Assembly: GCF_001646665.1 (NCBI RefSeq)
Contig: NZ_LWBU01000169.1
Location: 2,468 to 66,467, forward strand
Source of the DNA: Streptomyces noursei
GTDB taxonomy: Bacteria > Actinomycetota > Actinomycetes > Streptomycetales > Streptomycetaceae
Reading direction: 5' to 3'
Length of the DNA stretch: 64,000 bases
Shown here piece by piece: positions 33,912 to 42,721 of this stretch. Below the pieces are notes generated by a model. It was not told where the DNA came from. It did not search any database and worked only from the letters and a program-made list of their open reading frames with translations. Within the stretch, counting starts at the first letter, position 1. Each line of letters opens with the position of its first letter. The translations under genes and the position numbers were made by a program.

Positions 33912-34373
33912 ATGGCGACGGGCAGGATCGTGGTGGGAGTCGACGGTTCCGAGCCGTCCCTGGAAGCCCTGCGGTGGGCCGCCCGGCAGGCGGAACTGAC
34001 CGGTGACGCCCTGGAGGCCGTCATCGCCTGGGACCACCCGGCCACCGGCTGGCCCGCCGTCGGCCCGGCGCCCGTGCCGGTCCCGCCGCCAGGCCCCGAC
34101 CCGGAGGAGGCCGCCCGCCGCACCCTGGACGAGGCGGTGACCGCCACCCTGGGCGGAGCGGCCGCCGCGTCCACCGACCGCCGCACGGTCCAGGGCCCCG
34201 CGACCCGTGCCCTGCTGGACCGCGCCCGCGGCGCCACCCTCCTGGTGGTCGGCGCCCGCGGCCACAGCGGCCTGAAGGCGGCGCTCCTCGGCTCGGTGAG
34301 CCACCACCTCGCCCAGCACGCCCCCTGCCCGGTCGTCGTCGTCCGCCCCACCCCCGGCCCGCTCACCCCCTGA
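33912..34373 (+). CDS. universal stress protein (UspA family)
   Basis: A 153-residue single-domain Usp. RIVVGVDGSEPSLEALRWAA is the N-terminal start with the nucleotide-contact Asp, and VVGARGHSGLKAALLGSVSH is the ATP-binding G-2x-G-9x-G(S/T)-type motif, so it probably binds ATP. AGGAGG stands five bases ahead of the ATG. It lies 12 bases after the FMN reductase and may belong to that operon. Its 3' end overlaps the convergent MerR-PP2C gene by 11 bases. Confidence 0.92.
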   Translation: MATGRIVVGVDGSEPSLEALRWAARQAELTGDALEAVIAWDHPATGWPAVGPAPVPVPPPGPDPEEAARRTLDEAVTATLGGAAAASTDRRTVQGPATRALLDRARGATLLVVGARGHSGLKAALLGSVSHHLAQHAPCPVVVVRPTPGPLTP

Positions 34374-35454
34374 CGACGTCGGCCACCACACACCCCACGT
34401 TGTCCGGCCCGCCCGCCCCGAGCGCCAGCCCCACCAGCGCGCTCACCGCCTCCCCTGCCTCCGCCGCACCCGCGGCGACCCGCCTCACCGCGGCGTCCGG
34501 AACCACGGCGGACAACCCGTCCGTACAGAGCAGGTACCGGTCCCCGGCCCGCACGTCCTGCAACCGGACGTCGGGACGGGGCACCGCCGTCCGGTCACCG
34601 TCCAGGGCCTTCAGCAGCAGCGGACGGCGCGGATGCCCGGCGGCCTCCTCGGGGCTCAGACTCCCGTCGTCGATCATCGACTGGACGACCGTGTGGTCCC
34701 GGGTGAGCCGGTGCACCTCCCCGTCCCGCAGCAGGTACGCCCGGGTGTCCCCGAGGTGCACGAGCGCCATCCGCTCACCGGTCCACAACAGGGCGGTGAG
34801 GGTCGTCCCGGAGCCGTCCAGGCCGTCGAGCGCGCCGTTCGCCCGCTCGACCGCGTCCTCCAGCGCGTTCAGCACGTCACCGGCCCGCGACGGGGGCCCG
34901 GCCTCGATCCGCTTCAGCGCCTCGACGGCGGCGGCCCCGGCACGGGCGCCGTGCGCCCCGTACCCGTCGGCGACGGCCAGCAGCCGGTCACCGGCGTACA
35001 CGGCGTCCTGGTTCACCTCCCGCACCAGCCCCCTGTCGGAGAGCGCGGCACAGCGCAGACCCAAGGTCGTGGTCATCGTCGTGTCCCTCCTCGCCACCGG
35101 GGCCGTGGTGGCGGCCGCCGGCGACACGTGGTCGATGAGGAAGGCCGCCAGGTCGCGCCGCGCGGCGGTCTCGGTCTCCACCGCCGCCCAGTAGGCGCGG
35201 ATGTCCCGCGCCGCCGCACCCGCGTCGCACTCGTACAGGTCGCACACGGACCGGACCCGGGTCAGCGGCATACCGATGCGCCGCAGCCAGGCCACCAGGC
35301 GGGCCCGCTCCAGCTGCGTCTCCCCGTAGTACCGGTAGCCGGTGTACGGGTCGACGTGAACCGGCCGCAGCAAGCCCAGGTCGTCGTAGCGGCGCAGGGC
35401 CTTGGCGGACAACCGGGAGGCGCGTGCGAACGCGCCGATCGTCAGCAGTCCCAT
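34363..35454 (-). CDS. MerR regulator fused to a PP2C-type phosphatase
   Basis: A 363-residue fusion. Residues 1-75 are a MerR DNA-binding domain (LTIGAFARASRLSAKALRRY, then YYGETQLERARLVAWLRRIG), followed by a helical linker to about 120. Residues about 137-360 are a PPM/PP2C Ser/Thr phosphatase with all metal-binding Asp positions: NQDAVYAG, VADGYGAHG, CTDGLSAV and GGPDNVG. The phosphatase takes the place of a ligand-binding domain, so a DNA-binding signal may be tied to dephosphorylation. A MerR-type promoter with a 19-bp spacer precedes it (35510-35540), which suggests autoregulation. ATG 35454 is chosen because the MerR domain begins there. Confidence 0.9.
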   Translation of the reverse strand: MGLLTIGAFARASRLSAKALRRYDDLGLLRPVHVDPYTGYRYYGETQLERARLVAWLRRIGMPLTRVRSVCDLYECDAGAAARDIRAYWAAVETETAARRDLAAFLIDHVSPAAATTAPVARRDTTMTTTLGLRCAALSDRGLVREVNQDAVYAGDRLLAVADGYGAHGARAGAAAVEALKRIEAGPPSRAGDVLNALEDAVERANGALDGLDGSGTTLTALLWTGERMALVHLGDTRAYLLRDGEVHRLTRDHTVVQSMIDDGSLSPEEAAGHPRRPLLLKALDGDRTAVPRPDVRLQDVRAGDRYLLCTDGLSAVVPDAAVRRVAAGAAEAGEAVSALVGLALGAGGPDNVGCVVADVVRG

Positions 35455-35509
35455 GGTCCGTCGGCTTCCTTCCCCCACCAGGCCCTTCGGTCGGTGCCCG
35501 GCCCCACCG

Positions 35510-35540
35510 ATGCTGGGCCTTCCCCGCAGGGGAAGGTCAA
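35510..35540 (-). promoter_or_regulatory. MerR-type promoter/operator of the MerR-PP2C gene
   Basis: On the minus strand TTGACC (-35, 35540-35535) and CAGCAT (-10, 35515-35510) are separated by 19 bp, the long spacer typical of MerR-controlled promoters. CCTTCCCC and GGGGAAGG form a perfect dyad around three bases inside this spacer. The start codon lies about 56 bases downstream. Confidence 0.65.
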
Positions 35541-35616
35541 GGCCGCTCCGGCGCGACGAGTGGACGGCGCGGCGGCGCGGGAGGTCGCTGCCCGCGCGCC
35601 GTCATGGTGCCGGACG

Positions 35617-36030
35617 TCACCGGCCGGAGTCACCGGTCCGACGTCGGCGGCCGCGGGTGCGTTCGGCCGCCGGGAGGCCCGAGCGGGTTGCTTCCGTGCG
35701 GAACGCGCGGAGTTGGGCGCGGGTGCGGGGGCGGTGCTTCGGGGCGCGGGTGCAGCCGCAGGGCTCCCTGCCCTCGTAGCGCAGGCCCGCCGCGAGGACC
35801 GCCGCGACGACGGACCAGGCGCGGGTGTCGTGGCGCCGGGGCGGGGCGAAGTCGTGGCCGGCGACCCTCAGCGGCCCGGCGCAGTTCGGGCAGGGCGCCG
35901 GAACCGGCGCCGGGTGGCGCTTGAAGGAGACGCGGCAGTCCACGCACACGTGATGCAGCTTGTACCGGGCCTCGGCGTAGAAGCACATGCCGGGAGGGTA
36001 CGGGCTCGGCGGCCAGTACCGCCCGGTCAT
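35617..36030 (-). CDS. zinc-ribbon hypothetical protein
   Basis: A 137-residue protein with a zinc-ribbon in its middle: CVDC (HHVCVDCRVSFKRH) and CPNC, about 20 residues apart, then a third pair CGC. The C-terminal third is strongly basic (RRRRTGDSGR at the end), suggesting nucleic acid binding. Such small proteins are widespread in Streptomyces. The start at 36030 overlaps the stop of the membrane-protein gene as ATGA; a shorter form starting at 35988 is possible but lacks a ribosome site. Function unknown. Confidence 0.72.
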   Translation of the reverse strand: MTGRYWPPSPYPPGMCFYAEARYKLHHVCVDCRVSFKRHPAPVPAPCPNCAGPLRVAGHDFAPPRRHDTRAWSVVAAVLAAGLRYEGREPCGCTRAPKHRPRTRAQLRAFRTEATRSGLPAAERTRGRRRRTGDSGR

Positions 36031-36434
36031 TCGTGGGTGTAGAACACGTAGAAGGCCGCCGCGCCCGCCGACACCGCGAGGACCAGCGAGACGACCGCCA
36101 CCGTCAGGACGCTGTTGCCGGACAGGCTGTAGAGGAAGCCCACGCTGAGGCCGAAGAGGAGGCCGAAGGCCGCCGCCCGTCCCTCGCGCGGAAGTCCGCG
36201 CCGGACGCGGAGGTAGCCGTACCACAGGGCGCCGAAGACGACGGCGCTCACCACGGCGAGCACGACCTGCCCACCGGTGAAGGGGCCCTCGCCGCGACGG
36301 ACGACGACCTCGGCGTAGAGGCCGTACAGCACGGCGCACACCGCGAGTACGGCCATGCTGGACCGGTGTACGGGACGGGCCGTGCGCTCCCCGGTGCGGC
36401 GGTGCCGGCCGGGCAGCGTGACGTGTGAGGCCAT
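36027..36434 (-). CDS. four-segment membrane protein
   Basis: A 135-residue integral membrane protein with four predicted membrane segments (about 28-45, 55-72, 83-102 and 107-130) and a basic cytoplasmic N-terminus (RHRRTGERTARPVHR). No motif identifies a function. AAGGAG precedes the ATG by about seven bases. It is translationally coupled to the zinc-ribbon gene behind it, so the two probably work together or are at least made in equal amounts. Confidence 0.8.
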   Translation of the reverse strand: MASHVTLPGRHRRTGERTARPVHRSSMAVLAVCAVLYGLYAEVVVRRGEGPFTGGQVVLAVVSAVVFGALWYGYLRVRRGLPREGRAAAFGLLFGLSVGFLYSLSGNSVLTVAVVSLVLAVSAGAAAFYVFYTHE

Positions 36435-36563
36435 GGCGCGCTCCTTCCGCTGACCTCCCTCCAGGGCACACCCCCGGACCGGTCCCGGCAAGTGGATCAG
36501 GCGGAGCAGAAAGGCGGCGGCAGGGCGGGGCACTTCGGCGGCGACCCGTGAGAAGGTGTCCGC

Positions 36564-37529
36564 TTGGCCGCCGATCACTCCTCCGCACCGCTGCGCCGGG
36601 CCGCCGCGTGGGCCGCCGGGCTGCTGCTCGCCGTACCCACCGCCGTCATCGGCTGCCGGCTCTTCGGCACCGACGGCGTCACCCCCGTGCCCCAGCTCCT
36701 GGCCCTGTTGCCGTGGCTGGCCGTGCCGGCCGGGCTGGCGCTCCTCGTCGCCCTCCCGGCCCGCCGGCCGCCGCAGGCCGTCTGGGCGGGCGCGGTGCTC
36801 GCCCTGACGCTCTGGTTCACGCAGCCGTACGGCCCGGACGCGACCCCCGCCGAGGGGCCCGCCACCGGCCGGCTCCGGGTGCTCGCCGCCAACGTCGAGT
36901 TCGGCGAGGCGACCGCCCACCTGCTCGCCACCGTCCGGCGCGAACGCCCCGACCTGCTGTTCGTGTCCGAGTGCGACCCCGCCTGCGCGCGGGTCCTCGC
37001 CGGCCACTTCCCCTACGGCGCCCAGGTCGCCGCCGCCGGTGCCGCCGGGTCGGCGATCTTCGGCACGCTGCCGCTCGGCGCGGAACCCGCCCTGCCCGGC
37101 ACGACCCTGGGCATGCCCGGCGCCACGGTCCGGGCCGGCGGGAAGGAGGTGACGCTCCGGCTCGCCCACCCGATGCCGCCGCTGCCCGGCCACATCGGCG
37201 TCTGGAGGCACGAGCTGGGCCTCCTGCGCGACTTCGCCGCCGCCCACCGGGGCCGGTCCGTCATCCTCGCCGGTGACTTCAACGCCACCCAGGACCACGC
37301 CGCGTTCCGCTCCGTCCTCGACGCCGGCGCCCTGCACGACGCCGCCCGCCTCGACGGCGCCGCCCGGACCGGTTCCTGGCCGCGGGACGCCGCGCTGCCG
37401 CCGTACGCGCAGATCGACCACGTCCTGGTGAGCGCCGACTTCTCGGTACGCGACGCCCGCTTCCTGGACGTGCCGCGCTCCGACCACCGCGCGCTCCTCG
37501 TCGACCTCGACCTGCGCGCCCGGCCCTGA
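36564..37529 (+). CDS. endonuclease/exonuclease/phosphatase family protein
   Basis: A 321-residue membrane-tethered protein. Three hydrophobic segments fill residues 10-85, followed by an EEP catalytic domain. VLAANVEFGEA holds the metal-coordinating Asn, LLFVSECDP the Glu, ILAGDFNATQDH the catalytic Asp-Asn pair and RSDHRALLVDL the closing Asp-His. The TTG start is supported by AGAAGG seven bases upstream. In Streptomyces these proteins may act on extracellular DNA, phospholipids or lipid-linked substrates; nothing nearby decides. Confidence 0.88.
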   Translation: MAADHSSAPLRRAAAWAAGLLLAVPTAVIGCRLFGTDGVTPVPQLLALLPWLAVPAGLALLVALPARRPPQAVWAGAVLALTLWFTQPYGPDATPAEGPATGRLRVLAANVEFGEATAHLLATVRRERPDLLFVSECDPACARVLAGHFPYGAQVAAAGAAGSAIFGTLPLGAEPALPGTTLGMPGATVRAGGKEVTLRLAHPMPPLPGHIGVWRHELGLLRDFAAAHRGRSVILAGDFNATQDHAAFRSVLDAGALHDAARLDGAARTGSWPRDAALPPYAQIDHVLVSADFSVRDARFLDVPRSDHRALLVDLDLRARP

Positions 37530-37920
37530 CGCCCCCTTACGACCCGGCCCCGGCCCCTCGCGCCCGCGCCCGCGTCCACTCCCGGGCACCGGCCCCGGCG
37601 CCTCCCCGCCCCGTACCCCCACCGGCGCACGTATCAGGCCACGTCACCGCCCTCCTGACGCCCCCCGGCGCGGCCCCCCGCGCAGCGCCCGGCCGTGAAC
37701 CCGCCCACCCGTGGCCCGCGTCGGCCCGGCCCCGGCCGAACCCCCCTTCCGCGCCGGACGATCACGCCGATACATTCCGGACGTCATCCTTCCGGGTGAC
37801 GTCACCGCACTGCTTCCGCCCGACTACGATGCGCACGTCCCACGCGTGCCGGCCCCGCCGCAGCAGGCGCGGTCCGCTCCGCACCACCGCCATATGCCGT
37901 GCCATACAAGGACATCCGCC
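37530..37920. other. intergenic region upstream of the APC permease
   Basis: A 391-base gap. Its left 200 bases are C-rich with no credible frame. The right half contains a perfect 12-bp palindrome (37795-37806) and must hold the permease promoter. A longer permease start inside this region is possible but gives non-membrane low-complexity sequence. Confidence 0.5.
37795..37806. promoter_or_regulatory. perfect 12-bp palindrome upstream of the permease
   Basis: GGTGACGTCACC is self-complementary over all 12 bases; a half-site GACGTCA recurs at 37780. It lies 115 bases before the permease start and is a candidate operator, for instance for a GntR-type repressor. Confidence 0.4.
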
Positions 37921-39423
37921 ATGCGCCGCAGCTCCAGCTCAGCTTCCCGCAGGCCTCCCGGGCGGGGGCTCCAGCCCAATGTCCTCGGTACGTTCGACAC
38001 CGTCGTGATGGCCGTCGCCGGCAGCGCACCCGCCTACTCGCTCGCCGCCACCACCGCCCTGCTCGTCGGCACCGTGGGCTTCGCCGCCCCCGCCGCCCTG
38101 CTCTACTGCGCGATCCCGATGCTCGGCATCGTGCTGGCCTTCAGCCGGCTCGGCCGGATCGACGTCAACGCCGGTGCCAGTTACTCCTGGGTCGGCCGTA
38201 CGCTCCACCCGGCGCTGGGCTTCCTGTCCGGCTGGGCGCTGATCGTCGCCGCGACGATCTTCATGGTGGCCGGGTCGCTGCCGGCCGGGCAGCTGACCCT
38301 GGCGCTCGTCGCGCCCGGGCTGGCCGCCGACACCGCGGTCGCCACCGCCGTGGGGGCCGGCTGGTTCCTGATGATGCTGCTGGTGGTCCTGGGCGGCGCC
38401 CGGCTCACCGTACGGGCGCAACTGCTGATGACGGGCGTCGAGTTGCTGATCCTGCTGCTGTTCATCGCCGGGGTGGTCGTGCACCGGGGCGCCGCGACCG
38501 CGTTCGACTGGTCCTGGCTGGGCTTCGGGCACTTCGACGGGGCGTCCGGCTTCGCGTCCGGCGCGCTGATCGCCGCCTTCTACTACTGGGGCTGGGACGT
38601 CACCAGCAACCTCAGCGAGGAGACCCGCGACAGCCGCCGCACGGCCGGGTTCGCGGCGCTCGTCGGCATCGGGGTCGTCTTCCTGCTGTTCGAGGCGTTC
38701 ACCATCGCCGTCAACGTCGTCCTGTCGGCGGAGCGGATCGGCGCGGCGGGCGGGGCGAACGTGCTGGCGCTGCTGGGGGACGCCGTCTGGCCGGGCGTCG
38801 GCGGCAAGCTGCTGATCGTGGCGGTGATGCTCTCCAGCATCGCCACCCTGGAGACCACCCTGATCCAGGTGACCCGGTCGCTGTTCGCGATGGGCCGGGA
38901 CCGGACGATGCCGGCCGCCCTCGGCGCCGTGCACCGCCGCTGGAACACCCCGCACGTGGCGATCGGCACCGTGGGAGCGGTGGCGCTGGTGCTCTTCGTG
39001 GCGGCGACGGCACTCGGCTCGGTCGGTGACATCCTGGACAGCGCCGTCAACGCGATGGGCCTCCAGATCGCCTTCTACTACGGGCTGGCGGGCCTCGCCG
39101 CCGTGGTGGCCTACCGGCGGCTGCTGCTGCGGTCGCCGCGCGACTTCCTGCTGGGCGGCGCGTGGCCGCTGGCCGGCGCGGCCTTCATGTTCTGGATGTT
39201 CTTCGAGTCGCTGGGCGGGCTGAGCGCCACGACGGTCGTGATCGGCCTGGGCGGGCTGGGCGCCGGGGTCGTCCCGCTCCTCTGGTACTGGCGCAAGGGG
39301 AGTTCGTACTACCGTCCCGCGCGACTGGACGCGGCCGGCGCGATCGCGGCGGCCGGCCCGTACGGCGTACCGCGGCAGGACCGGCACGCGGAAGGGAACG
39401 AAACGCTGGCGACCGACTTCTAA
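37921..39423 (+). CDS. APC family amino acid permease
   Basis: A 500-residue transporter with about twelve membrane segments. LGTFDTVVMAVAGSAPAYSL is the conserved first unwound helix with its GSAPAYS loop, and GASYSWVGRTLHPALGFLSG the second family signature. YYWGWDVTSNLSEETRD is also characteristic. It imports amino acids or related amines with protons or sodium. The cytoplasmic N-terminus is Ser/Arg-rich. AGGACA lies about seven bases ahead of the ATG. The substrate cannot be told from sequence. Confidence 0.92.
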   Translation: MRRSSSSASRRPPGRGLQPNVLGTFDTVVMAVAGSAPAYSLAATTALLVGTVGFAAPAALLYCAIPMLGIVLAFSRLGRIDVNAGASYSWVGRTLHPALGFLSGWALIVAATIFMVAGSLPAGQLTLALVAPGLAADTAVATAVGAGWFLMMLLVVLGGARLTVRAQLLMTGVELLILLLFIAGVVVHRGAATAFDWSWLGFGHFDGASGFASGALIAAFYYWGWDVTSNLSEETRDSRRTAGFAALVGIGVVFLLFEAFTIAVNVVLSAERIGAAGGANVLALLGDAVWPGVGGKLLIVAVMLSSIATLETTLIQVTRSLFAMGRDRTMPAALGAVHRRWNTPHVAIGTVGAVALVLFVAATALGSVGDILDSAVNAMGLQIAFYYGLAGLAAVVAYRRLLLRSPRDFLLGGAWPLAGAAFMFWMFFESLGGLSATTVVIGLGGLGAGVVPLLWYWRKGSSYYRPARLDAAGAIAAAGPYGVPRQDRHAEGNETLATDF

Positions 39424-39435
39424 CACCACGACGGA

Positions 39436-39540
39436 CCCGCCACGCCACGCCACGCCACGCCACCACGCACGCATCGCACCGCATCGCATCGCACACACCG
39501 CACGCACCGCACCACACGCATGCACCGCACCGCACCGCAG
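39436..39540. repeat. simple-sequence repeat between permease and hypothetical gene
   Basis: About 100 bases are made of short repeated units: four CACGC copies, then GCATC/GCACC-type pentamers and runs of CACCGCA. G is almost absent outside the CG and GC steps. The tract contains no gene and probably arose by slippage. Confidence 0.8.
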
Positions 39541-39568
39541 AGCAGCGCTTCCGACGGGGGACAGGGAA

Positions 39569-40549
39569 TTGGCCGTACGCCGCCGCAGCCGCCGCACCAT
39601 ACGTTCCGCCCCGGACTTCGACCGGGACTTCGGCGACCGGGCGCTCACCGACGCCCGCAACGACATCGTGATAGGCCGCTGGCAGGGCGTTCGCGACCTG
39701 CTGCACGACACCGGCGACGACTGGGCCCGCCGTACCCACCGGATCCGGCTGCTGGCGCACGCGGCGGCCGGCAGCACCGCCGCCGAGGCGTGGCGGGCGG
39801 CCGAACCGGACCATCCGGACGCGGCGGTGCTGCGGGCGGCGACCGAGGTCGTACGGGTCTTCGACCGGGCGATCGCGGCGGGCCGGGGCACTCCCCTGGA
39901 CCGTGGCCGGCTCGACGCCACGGTCATGGCCTGCCTGGGCGCCGCCGACGCGCGGCCGGCCGACCCCATGCCGTGGGTGTCGCTGCTGACGGTGGCCCGG
40001 CTGTACCAGGGCGGCGTGGGCCGGGCGGAGCTGCGCCGCTGGTGGGACGAGCTGCGGCGGCGCGACCCGCACAACCTGGAGGGCCATGTGCAGCTGCTGC
40101 GGTACTGGTCGGCCCGCTGGCACGGCACGCACGGCTCGATGTACGACTTCGCGCGGGACGCGGCGGGCGCCGCGCCGCCCGGCTCACCGCTGTCGGTGCT
40201 GGTGCAGATCGCGCGGGTGGAGGAGTACCGGTACATCGCGGACGCGGCGCGGGGCCGGGGGCCGGTGCGCGGCTTCGACCAGCACTGGAAGCACGAGCTG
40301 GCGGCGACGGAGGTGCGTCGCACGTGGGAGCGGTGGGTCGGCGGGCGCCCGCCGGGCCCGGTCCGGCCGGAGGAGGTCGAGCCGCTGAACTACCTCACGC
40401 ACGCCGCCTGTTACGCCGGGCTGCGCGAGGTGTACGGGGAGCTGTTCGCGATGCTGGGGGCGCGGGCCTCGTGGGCGCCGTGGTCGTTCACGGGCGACCC
40501 GGCGGAACAGTTCACGAGGTGGCGCGGGGACGGCCGCGCCACCTCGTGA
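39569..40549 (+). CDS. conserved hypothetical protein, helical-repeat-like
   Basis: A 326-residue soluble protein without signal or membrane segment. It is mostly alpha-helical with amphipathic Ala/Arg/Leu helices and the recurring WxxLxxxDPHN-type turns seen in TPR-like proteins (ELRRRDPHNLEGHVQLLRYW). The C-terminal part holds EEVEPLNYLTHAACYAGL. No catalytic motif stands out. TTG start with a purine-rich GGGGACAGGG ahead. Similar proteins are found across Streptomyces without known role. It is convergent with phoX. Confidence 0.78.
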   Translation: MAVRRRSRRTIRSAPDFDRDFGDRALTDARNDIVIGRWQGVRDLLHDTGDDWARRTHRIRLLAHAAAGSTAAEAWRAAEPDHPDAAVLRAATEVVRVFDRAIAAGRGTPLDRGRLDATVMACLGAADARPADPMPWVSLLTVARLYQGGVGRAELRRWWDELRRRDPHNLEGHVQLLRYWSARWHGTHGSMYDFARDAAGAAPPGSPLSVLVQIARVEEYRYIADAARGRGPVRGFDQHWKHELAATEVRRTWERWVGGRPPGPVRPEEVEPLNYLTHAACYAGLREVYGELFAMLGARASWAPWSFTGDPAEQFTRWRGDGRATS

Positions 40550-40559
40550 CCCCCGTGTG

Positions 40560-42608
40560 TCAGACGCCGATGTCCCGGCCGTCCTTGCGGTAGACGGCGA
40601 CGACCGACGGGCGGACGACGCGGCCCGGGCCGTCGGGCCACTGCGACGCCGGCTTCTCGGCGGTCGCCCCGTCGACCTCGCCCGGATGCTGCACGGCGAC
40701 GAGGACGCGGCGCTGCTGGATGATCGGGCCGCAGGTCTCGGCCCCGGTCGGCACGGTCAGGAACTGCTTGAGCTCACCGCGCCGCTCGCCGTGCGTCGCG
40801 ACGCCGAACAGCCCGTCGTGCGAGCCGAGCTGGTTGCCGTCCGTGGAGATCCACAGGTTGCCGTACGGGTCGAAGGCCACGTTGTCGGGGCAGGAGATGG
40901 GGCTGACCTTCTCCTTGGGGTAGCCCGCGAAGTACGTCGCCGGGTCGTCCGGGTCGCCGGCGACGAGGAAGAGCCGCCAGGCGAAGCCGTCGGACGCCGG
41001 GTCGTCCCAGTGCTCGGCGAGCTCCAGGATCTGGCCGTGCTTGTTCAGGTTGCGCGGGTTTGCCTCGTCCGCGCCCGGCTGGCCGGGCTTGCCGCGGTTG
41101 GAGTTGTTGGTGAGGGCGACGTACACCCGGCCGGTGCGCGGCGACGGCTCGACGTCCTCGGGGCGGTCCATCTTGGTGGCGCCCACCTTGTCGCCGGCGA
41201 GGCGGGTGAAGACGTACACCTCCTCCGCGGTCATGCCGGGGACGTGGGAGACGTCGCCGGTGGCGAGCGGGATCCAGTGGCCGCTGCCGTCGAACTCGCC
41301 GTCGTTCGGGAGCTTGCCGGTGCCGTCGATGTCCTGCGGGCTGTCCCCGGTGAGCTTGGCGACGTACAGCGTCCCCTCGTCGAGCAGGGTGAGGTTGTGC
41401 TCGCGGGCCTTGCGCGAGGAGCCCTTCATCATCCGCTTCGACGAGACGAACTTGTAGAAGTAGTCGAAGCGCTCGTCGTCGCCCATGTAGACGACCGGGC
41501 GGCCGTCGGCGGTCAGGCGCGGCTGGGCGGCCTCGTGCTTGAAGCGGCCGAGCGCGGTGCGCTTGCGGGGCGTGGAGTCGGGGTCGTACGGGTCCAGCTC
41601 GACGACCCAGCCGAAGCGGTGCGACTCGTTGGGCTCCTGCTTGGCGTCGAAACGCTTGTCGAACCGCTCCCACTTGCGCTCGGTGGCGCCGGTGCCGATG
41701 CCGTACCGCTTGTCGGTCGCGGAGGACCCGTTGGCGAAGTACTGGTTGAAGTTCTCCTCGCCGTGCAGCGTCGTGCCCCAGGGCGTAGTGCCGCCGGCGC
41801 AGTTGTTGAGCGTGCCGAGGACCGTGCGGCCGGTCGGGTCGGCGCTGGTACGGAGCAGGGCGCTGCCCGCCGCCGGGCCGGTGAGCCGGAACTCGCTGGT
41901 CGCGGTGAGGCGGCGGTTGAGCGGGTGGCGGGTGACCGGGGTCAGCCGGCCGTCCCGGTGCTGCTCCTGGACGACGACCACGGACAGGCCGTGGGCGGCC
42001 CAGGCGATCTCGACCTGCTCGCGGGTCGGGTTCTCGGGGTCGTAGCCCTTGAACATCAGGACTTCGTCGGTGTACTCGTGGTTCGCCACGAGGACCTGGC
42101 GGCCGTGCTCCCCCCTGAGCGGCAGCAGCGACAGGAAGTCGTTGTTGTACCCGAACTGGCCGGCCTGGGCCTTCGCGGTCTGCTTGTCCGCGTCGAAGGC
42201 GGGCGCGCCGCGCAGGATCGGCTCGCCCCAGCGGATCACGACGCTCTGGGCGTAGCCCTCCGGCACGGTGACCTTGTCGTCGGTGTTGGGCGCGACGGGC
42301 GTGAAGCGCAGGCCCCTCGCGCCGGCGGCCCTGCCCGCGGTACGGGGCGTGGCGGCGACCGCCTCCTGCCCGGCCGCCGCCTGGGCGACGACGGCACCGC
42401 CGGCGGTGGCGGCGACGGTGACGACGGCGGCGGCGCGCATCATCGAACGGCGCGACAGGGCACCGGCTATGACGTCGCCGGCGTACTCGTTGTCGCTGGT
42501 GTTGGGCACCTCGTGGAAGCAGGCGTCGCCGCACCGGTAACGGCAGGTGAGGGCGGAACGGCCGCCTCCGTGCGGGTTGGTGCTCAGCAGCGGCAGCAGC
42601 TTGCGCAC
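40560..42608 (-). CDS. PhoX family alkaline phosphatase
   Basis: A 682-residue secreted phosphatase of the PhoX (DUF839) family, which uses Ca2+ and Fe to release phosphate from organic esters when phosphate is scarce. A Tat-like motif LSRRSMMRAA (51-60) precedes a hydrophobic stretch, after an unusual 50-residue leader with three Cys (C22, C26, C30). Family segments include NCAGGTTPWGTTLHGEENF, HRFGWVVELDPYDP, VVYMGDDERFDYFYKFVS and CPDNVAFDPYGNLWISTD. GTG 42608 is chosen: GGAGGAGG lies five bases upstream, whereas ATG 42641 has none. A Pho-box-like repeat lies about 100 bases upstream. Confidence 0.93.
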   Translation of the reverse strand: MRKLLPLLSTNPHGGGRSALTCRYRCGDACFHEVPNTSDNEYAGDVIAGALSRRSMMRAAAVVTVAATAGGAVVAQAAAGQEAVAATPRTAGRAAGARGLRFTPVAPNTDDKVTVPEGYAQSVVIRWGEPILRGAPAFDADKQTAKAQAGQFGYNNDFLSLLPLRGEHGRQVLVANHEYTDEVLMFKGYDPENPTREQVEIAWAAHGLSVVVVQEQHRDGRLTPVTRHPLNRRLTATSEFRLTGPAAGSALLRTSADPTGRTVLGTLNNCAGGTTPWGTTLHGEENFNQYFANGSSATDKRYGIGTGATERKWERFDKRFDAKQEPNESHRFGWVVELDPYDPDSTPRKRTALGRFKHEAAQPRLTADGRPVVYMGDDERFDYFYKFVSSKRMMKGSSRKAREHNLTLLDEGTLYVAKLTGDSPQDIDGTGKLPNDGEFDGSGHWIPLATGDVSHVPGMTAEEVYVFTRLAGDKVGATKMDRPEDVEPSPRTGRVYVALTNNSNRGKPGQPGADEANPRNLNKHGQILELAEHWDDPASDGFAWRLFLVAGDPDDPATYFAGYPKEKVSPISCPDNVAFDPYGNLWISTDGNQLGSHDGLFGVATHGERRGELKQFLTVPTGAETCGPIIQQRRVLVAVQHPGEVDGATAEKPASQWPDGPGRVVRPSVVAVYRKDGRDIGV

Positions 42609-42703
42609 TTCGTCCTCCTCCGGCGCAGCCTGCGCCGACATGGTGTCGGGAATCGGTCCGGCGGTGACGTTAGGCGCGCAGATGTGCAGGTCGGCGGCGG
42701 CGG

Positions 42704-42721
42704 GGTGAACGGCGGATGAAT
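42704..42721 (-). promoter_or_regulatory. Pho-box-like direct repeat upstream of phoX
   Basis: On the minus strand ATTCATC (42721-42715) and GTTCACC (42710-42704) are spaced exactly 11 bases apart, the pattern of PhoP direct-repeat units in Streptomyces (consensus GTTCACC). Two units are the minimum PhoP core. The position 96 bases before phoX fits PhoR-PhoP control. Confidence 0.65.

Noticed and set aside
39436..39540. CRISPR-like repetition
   Set aside because: Units are 5-8 bases and uninterrupted by spacers; it is a simple-sequence tract. No cas genes are present in the window.
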